Below, piece after piece: positions 26,501 through 35,500 of a DNA stretch of 64,000 nt (positions are counted from its first letter, which is position 1; each line of letters starts with the position of its first letter). The notes under the pieces are model-generated. The model worked only from the letters and a program-made list of their open reading frames with translations, searched no databases and was not told where the DNA came from. Origin of the DNA: a virus; IMG/VR virus record IMGVR_UViG_3300013137_000017, positions 1 through 64,000 of that record; one strand, written 5' to 3'. The position numbers and the translations under genes are program-made.

Positions 26501-29500
26501 ATAAGAACGCTTGTACTTATCTGAAGTGTCCTTAACCGATTGAATGTTTCAAAATATTTTTTATCAACAAGGCTTACATCTTTTCCATTTTTCTGATAGA
26601 AGAATCTTGGAAAGTTTGGATATATAGCTCTGTCAGAGAATGTCTCAAGAATAGCGAACCCGGCAGACATCTCTTTGGTATACAGAATCTCTTCCAATGA
26701 CTTTTCAATAAGAACCTGATACTTATCTGCATCGGACATATTTTCAAATTTAACACCTTTCAGCGGGGCAGTGATACCGTCTATTGTAGACATTATCCGG
26801 TCGAACTTAATATTATTCGCCAAAAGCATATTATTTTTGTTATTCAATAAAACACCGCCTTCTTCTTGTATCTTCTTGAGTATTCTTTTGACAATGATAT
26901 TTGAACCATCATAATTCATTTGTCCTACAGTCGCAAAAAGATCGAACAATGTCGAAGAACGATTTACTTTAAAAGAGATATTGTTTTCGACATTACGTGT
27001 TGCGTCTGTTGAATTCTTGCTGTAATTATATTCCGTAGCATCCGCAATTTTACCGAGAAATTTAAACTGATCCGGAGGAGATGGATATGCAACTCTCTCT
27101 GTGGTATTATCTATGTTATAGATCGTATTAATACTATATGTAGGATGATCTGAATTATCTTTATAGTAATTCATCAATATTGTCCACAAGCCATTTGTTA
27201 TCTTATCCTCATTTAATTTTTGATGTATCAACTCTTTGTTAAGTTCATCTGTTACCATTTTATCAACAGCATCAGATAACATTATGTTGACCTTTACGGA
27301 AAGCATCATGTAATATAATCCCTGTCCTATCTCTTTATAACTGCCTAATAGATTTTCATCATGCAGAGTTTTTATCTGCTCAGGATATATGAAAATTCCA
27401 AGAAAGTCAAAAAGATCCTTCGCATTAGTCACTGTAATATCGAAAACTCCTTTTTCAAGAATCTGTTTTCCGGTACGTGTATTGACAATTCCATCAGCAC
27501 TGACTTCAAACCATTGTCTTTCGCCTGGATTCAACTTCTGCCTGACGAGATCATTTATCCTTGTTCCACTTGCATCCATAAGTTTTATACCAATGGAATT
27601 CTTTATATTACTTCTTGCCCCGCTTCTATGCAGATCCTTATATTCCGTAGTCTCGATCCTTCCCATAGTGGACACTGTGAATTTAAGTGCCTCTTTTTCA
27701 TACAGAGATTCATAATGATTCATCAGCGCATTCAACAAATTCCAGAAACTAAAAATCTTTTCCATATAATCCGCCTCATCCATACCTGTTTTATCGATAT
27801 AGGCACGCATATAATTTCGTTTGATAGGATCAATAAAATCATCGACCAGTTTAAGCATTCCGATTCCTTCAAACATCCATGATGTCCTGTTATTGATCTT
27901 ATTCTTTGCTATAAGACTATCCGCATTGGTATATATTGCTTCATCGCCTATCTCAAACAAGAAACTCTGCAAGAGATTTTTTTCGTTTCCAGTAGGTAAG
28001 GATTTTTTCAACATTCGAAGTTCATTCATCCATGCATCGAAAGTAAGTTCTTCTCCTCTATTCAGTATTTTCTGAACGCTGCGCAAGAGCATTTTATCAA
28101 GTACTGCCGTTTCGCAAAAGCCATGCTTAAGTCTTTTATTTTCATCGTATTTCTTCCATATACCATCTGCAGATACTTTCCATTTTGGGATTGTATTCAA
28201 TACGATATTTACTATAAAACTCCTATTCCCAACATGGTTCGTATCATTGAAATCTCCAGCCTGAAGTTTAAATATAGTCTTTGTATATTCGTCAAACGTA
28301 AGTCCTTCACTTTTTATTAACTTGTCCAGACGGATATTTCCGAAGATATCCTGCATCATTGAAAAGAACAACGTCTTGTTAGAGACCATATGAATAATCT
28401 CGTATTGACGAAGGATCTTTTCATTTGAGATTCTGAATTCTCCCGATTTCGTTCTGGCCATCTGCATAAGATCATATTGCTCAGGAGTAATATGTGAAAT
28501 AAATACATCTTCAGTTCGTATTCCGTCAACACTATTTGGATCAAAAAGATATATTGTTTTACGGTTTTTTTCATTATATACTATGTCCGTAAGTCTTTCA
28601 CCCTGTTCATCAGCAACTACATTTGCTGACTGTATCTTTCCTTCATTTAATATTTTCTCCCTGATAACAAGGAGATCTTCATACATCTTTGTGACTGTAA
28701 TCCATGCAGGATCTACTCCCTGAGCCATATCTTTACTCCATTCAGAATAATGCTTTATAAACATAGGAGCAAGTAATTCTCCTTTAATCCTGTTAATATT
28801 TTCCTGCGTCTTAAATATCTCTGTAAGTTTTTCATGTACCTCAGGAGAATTATATTCATTTTCTATTGGCATAAGATATTCAGAAGTAAAATTGCTTAAG
28901 TTCTGAAACTGGTGATCTCTGAATACACCTCTGTCCGCGTCATAAAGAACATTAACCATTGAATATTCTTTTCCACGAATCCTATTTATAACCATTGTAA
29001 TCCAGTCAAGGATTCTTTTTACAAATCCAGAAATCCCTCTTCCCCGATATGATTTATCCTGGAAGATAGATGCTATATATTCTATGGCCTGTTTATCCGT
29101 TATTTCAGTTACATCAACAGCACGTCCAATTTTTACAATATGTTGTTTTATATCGGCTAATAATTGTTCACGTGCTTCCGCAGTAATAACATATTCCGTG
29201 ATGATATGCATGGATTCATGCCGACCTGCGTATGGATTTACCATTCCATTATGCTCTGAAAGACTTATAAAGGCTTGTAACACCATTCCGTAAAATTGTC
29301 TCGAAGCCGGCATTTCCATAATTCGATTCATATCAACAAAATCAACATTCTTAAAACTTACGCCAAGAATATCTCTTATCTGATCCAAAGCAACTTCCTT
29401 ATCAACAAAATTATCTGTTAAGACTCCATCACTTCCAACAGGCATAAGCCATGAATCTTTTTCTTCGTCAACAGACGCAACTCCAGGTCTTTCATCGGGA

Positions 29501-32500
29501 ATTGAAAGATAAAATGACTTTTGACTCAATCCGTAGGTCTTTGTAACAATGTTCTCCGTTATGAACTGTCCTTTATGTCCAGTCCATGCAGCTTTTCGCA
29601 TCGGTTGGTTTTTAAGATTAAGAGTATCTTTCATCTTAAGGATCTCTTTCAACACGAATAGTATTGCTTTTGATTTAGCTTCAACAGTAGTGATAGGATT
29701 CCCACTTTTATCTGTTAATGATCCGTATGTTGAAATGTTCAAGAATCCTTTCTGGTTAAAATATATCAATTTTGAGAATTCAGGATATCTTTTAAAAAAC
29801 GCTTCATTAATCGTGATGAAGTTATACGCCTGGGTTTCTTCGTAAATAGCATATGCCTGTTTCAATGCTTCATCCAACTCTTTTTCTGAACGTTCTTCTT
29901 CCGGAAGCATCAGTAACTTCTCGGCAACAGATAGTTTTTGACGAAACTCCAACGAATTTATAGTTTCTTCAAATTCACGAATTATGTCCGTGACATAACC
30001 TGACAGACTTTCAGCATCAAATAACGGAGCGGCATCAAGAAGTATCTCAGAACCATTCTTTTCATTATTCCACGATAACTTTGCTATAAATCTTTTTCTT
30101 CCATTTATCTTTGGAATTTTTACAAGCCTTGACTCAATTGGATGAACACGAAACCCATAACGTTCAGCGTTACTTAATAGTTGATCCCATGTAATGGCTT
30201 CATCATCTGAAAATTTATTAAGAGCATTACCTTCTGTTATCTTCTTTATCTCAACAAATACTTCCTCACCACCTATCAATTGGCGCAATAATTTCAATCG
30301 ATACACATTAAGGTCAATCAATATATCCCTGAATTTCTTATCAGAGATAAAAGCTCCGTTATTACGGAAAAATGCTTCCAATTCATCCGTGGTATAATTC
30401 TTTTTTCCATCAACATAATCTCTCAATTCAGAAAATTTATCTAATGCCCGAACAGTTTTTCCTTTATCTTCTTTTGAACTGAAATCAAATTCAGGTTCTG
30501 AATCGATGGATATATAGTGTAGTCCTTGTGCTTCCATCCATTCTTTTGTAACAGCCTTTGCTGCTTGTTCGCCAGAGACTCTTTTGATCTCTTTTTTGAC
30601 ATCTTTCATAATACCCTCAAAAAAAGCATCCATTTTATCTTGAGGAATCATATTGATGATTACATTGCTAAATTTTGTTTCATTTCTATTAACGACACCG
30701 GTAACTGGATTAACAACAATCGCGTTTATTGATTCAAAATACTTTTTTTGAAGTATAGTGCCTGGCATAAGCCGTCTATTGATTATCTTTCTTACGTTTA
30801 CAAGTGCACTATCCTTAGCATAGAAATCATTTTCGTTATATGGAATTCCATATTTCGTTGTTGTCAATGGAAACAGATATACCGCGCCAGAACTATAAAG
30901 TATGTTGTTATTTGAAAATTCATGTGCTGTCTCCACAAACTTATTGAATAATCTGAATTTCGACTGGTAGAAATATTGGTTTTGGAATTCTTCAACTGTC
31001 AGTGGATCTTCATATCCATCAAGATATACATGATAAATCATTTTCGATTCTTCATAGATAGCTGTAACATTTTTTATGATTGCCATCTGACCGGTATTCA
31101 TATTCACCCATGTAGTGTTATAATACATATCAGATCCCGGAAACAATTCATCAACATTCTCATCAGGGATAATTCTTTCATTTTGATAAAATTCTTCTTC
31201 ACTTACAAGAGGAGTTGTCGCTTCTGTCCCAATCCGTTCAAATCCATCTTTTATGTATTTCGTTTTCATATCATCAGAAAGAGTCATAGGCACTCCCCAT
31301 GAAAAGGCAAATCCAGGTTTTGACTCATAATTAAAAACATTGATATTATTAATCTTATATCCCTGTTCAAGTAAAATAGCGGCATATGTTCCAAGTTTTC
31401 TTGCATCAAGATCAAGAATAGTATTCTTTCTATTATTTATTTCGAGATCATAGATATCCACTATTGGTGAGACTTTCCCATCCTGGTATGTATATCCGAC
31501 GATATTAATTAAAAACGGATGCCCATATGTCCCATCTTTTGATTTTATCTCTGGCAGAAGTACAGATAATTTTGACTTTACAAGACTTATCATCTGTGGA
31601 TCAGTAGTAATTGATTTAATCATCGATTTAGCAAAAGCTATCGGATTATCAATTCGCATTTTTTCAGATACAATGACTTTATTTAATTCTTCAACCGCGC
31701 TAACGACTTCTTCTAATGGGTGATTTTTGTTATCAATAATGGATAAAATCGCTTTTTGAAATACTTGCGAAAATCTGGCATTATAGTTCATCCTATCAGT
31801 TTCATCTTCAGGAAGTATTCCTTCCTCAACTGCTTCCTGATGTATGATCGCTGTAACTCTGGATTCTTGTTCTTCGCCAGTGTGTGGTTTTTTTAAACTA
31901 TCCAGAAATTCTTTGGTCTTTTGATATACATCTTTTTCATTATTGACATTTGTATTACGATTAAAATCATAGTTCTCCTCTCCTTTTGGAACTTTTAAAA
32001 GATATTCATCTCCAGGAGCAACTTCACGAAGAGTTGCTATATAATTCATCATATCGTTAAGATTCATCGTAGGTTCAATTTCGCTGAATCTTTGTATATT
32101 TCCAGCTATAGATTTCACCGTTGAGACAATAGCCACATACGCATTAGATCCTTGTGCTCTTCCCAAAGTAGTTATAAGTATTCTTTTAGCACTACTATTT
32201 CCTACACGATTTCCAGGATAGATTTTTTTATTTCCTTCATCGAAGACATTTGTATAAAGAAATACACTCTCATGTCCTTCTCCTGAAAACCATCGTTTGC
32301 TATCAGAAGGATCTTTCACGCATGTCCTTATGCTGGATTCATAATCTTTCACTTCAGGATATTTCTCTAATACGTACTCCATCTCTTCCTTGTCAAATAC
32401 TACAAGTATAGAATCCTGAGGCCCCTGACCAGGAAGTTTTTTCCTATCCAGAAAGTCAGCAATAAGCTCTTGTTGACTTTGATGTGAATATATTCCAAAG

Positions 32501-35500
32501 CGTACTCCATCTTCTGTGTCATAAATTAATTCACCAACATCAATCATTTCGTTTGAATTACTCGACCTGATTTTTGCCAGTGTAGAATGCATTGTACGGA
32601 TGCCGCTACGAAATATCGTTACCATCGGAAGCAACCTCATTCCCAATTGATCTATATATGATCCAAAAGCATCTGAATCTTCAAAATTTGGAAGTTGTTC
32701 TGAATCTCCGATCATAAAAAATGTCATGCCCTTATTTTCTGAGACAGCTTTTGAAATTCTTCTATTAATGATTTGCTGTTCTTTTATACTCCATGCTGAT
32801 GCTTCTTCAACGACGACATAATCATACTTTTCTTTTATATTATTTTTGATAAAATCACTTTCTTTTATTATCGTGAATTTGCTATCACTAAGCAAACCAC
32901 CCATACTTTTAGATAGGCTTTCATAATTATCTTGATAAAATTGATTTGGAACTACCACAAGTACATTCTGAAATTTTCCAGTAAGTTCTTTTCTTGTTCC
33001 TGCAATATCGATTGCTGCCTGTGTTGACTTTCCCACACCGGTATATCCACGGATAACAACAGTATTTGGCATAAGTGTTTTACTTACATCTTTCCGTGTT
33101 TTTGCGATAAATTCATTACCAGGAGATAAACTATATATTACAGCTTGAATAATTATTTCCTGTTGTTCATAGGAAGAAGGAAATATAAATGGAAGACCTA
33201 TCTTTCCTAATTTGTGTTTTTGATAGAAATCTCTATATGCTTGTCTTACTTCTTTGTACGAAAACTTCGTTCCTTTTCCTGTTTCTCCCAATGTATTAAT
33301 CAGATGAAGCATATTAAGTGTATAGTAAAAGAACAGTTGCCTGGAGGTTGTAAGTGGGGCATTTTTTATTCCATATGTTGCTTTGCCTTCTTCATAATTC
33401 TCCACTGTAAGGACTCCTCCAAATCCATCAGAGGTATTCATATCAACAATAAGTTTGTCAGTAAATTCGGAGAACCATGCATACCCGGTCATAGGCCAGT
33501 TTTTAATCACTTCTTCTTCGATATCTTTCAGCTTGCCAGATAATGTATCTGTTGTCGCCACAAGATGTTTTTCAAGCTCCGTGATGATTTTTAATTCCAT
33601 CTCGTCTCTTGTAGTCTTTGTTGCATTTTGATACTTCATCCATATCTGACGGATATGTGTTGCTGCATCGTCCTTTTCTACATTTTTAGCAAGAAATGAC
33701 TGAAGATCTGTTATTGCTTTTGCAAATTCCGGGATATCTTTATCCTTTTCAAAGATAAACCGCAGAAAAGAATACTGCATTTCCATATGTTGCAGTTTAA
33801 CCCTTATCTTTTCCATAGAACGGATCCGTTCGTCATTCTCTGCAGCAATAATAATTGATCTTAATTGAGATTTTATTTCAGTTATATTGTTATTAATCCT
33901 ATTAATTTCTATATCAGTAAGGCGGAATTCATTATTCCATAGCTTTGTGTGTTCAATAGCCTGAGGGTTAGATTCTACATTATCCTGGAAAAATGTCTTA
34001 TTCATATTTATAGCAAGTTCTACGGCACGAACCCTTTTATAGAACTCATTAGCTTTTTTAAGAACATCAACTGGATTATTGAGAACAGTTGTTCCAATTA
34101 TCTCATTATCCGAAAGAAATTTCCAAAGCATATCTTCCGAAACCTTTGTATTTGTACGAATTCCGAGTCTATCTACAATACTTTTTATGATATCTACTCG
34201 TACATTTGGATCTTGTCCAAGCAATTCAGTGACAGTTGTAATCTTATTTTTCTTTCCTGTTTCAACATTCAAAATAGAACCAATACTTTCCTGTATTTTA
34301 CGAAGTTCTACAAGAGATGCACCTGATTCCACTGCAGATATTTCATCACCATCTTTTATCTGTTCTTTAAAGGCTATTCTTTGATTATTTATTGCTTCTA
34401 TGTGACGTTCTATTCTATCTTTTAGAGTCTTCTGTTGGTCAGTAGTAAAACTCTCGGATGTAGTATTATTAAGACTTTCACTAAGTTGTGAAATTAAACC
34501 TGAAATGTTTTCTTTAGTACTGCTTAATGACTTCTTATTTGTTAGCATGTCAGGAATTAAGCCAATCGCCTCATCAATATGTTGCATAACACGTTCAAAT
34601 CCTACTGGCCCACTTTCAGATAAAATATCAAATGACCTATCTTCCATAGGTTTTGTAATCTCTTGATTATACTTATCTATCTTTGCCTTGAAATTTCTAT
34701 CAAGATGATTAATAAATGAGTTTCTATCTTCAAAGTCGTAAAGTTTTAAGGCATCTATTACGTGAGAAAATATACCAGTTGCTTCTCCCAGTGTAAGGCT
34801 TTTATTAAATTTTTCAAGATATTCATTGGTGATTTTTTTAACTTCATCACCATAATTTTCATCATCTATTCTCATTTTCGTGCGTACATCAAGGATCGCC
34901 TGATCTTCTGCCTGGCGACTCATAGCATCTTTTATCGCTTCAAATTGCAAGAACAGATTTGTATAAGCAAGACTTTTCTTTGGATGTAAAAGGCTTCCAT
35001 TCTTGTCATAAATAACATCCGTCTTTGGCTCGATGATATCTCTCATCTTTTTTACATACTCTTCTCTTTCTTCTTTAAGCTCTTCTTTTGTTTCGGTGCC
35101 ATCAACAACAGGTTCTTTCGAAAATGAAACAGATTTTGGAGTAACCTTTTTTCCATTCGCCAATTCTTCAAGAGAAGCATCAATATGATCTATTACTTCC
35201 CCGCTTTTAACAGCACTATCTATCAAAGATGGTATTCCATCTGTTGCCAATGCGACCTGTGGACTATTTAACCCATATTTCTGTATTACGCCAACACGTA
35301 TGTCGAGATCATCAAGAAACATAGATACAAGTTCTCCGGCTTGTGAATTAGCTACGGTACCATCCTTTATCACCTCACCAGCAGTAGTCATATAATTCTT
35401 TCCAATCTCTCCTTTTTGTACCATGGTAGTAAGTTCCTTCTCTACACTTACACGAAGTGCCGGATTATCCGCTACCATTCTTGCGAACATACTAAATTGC

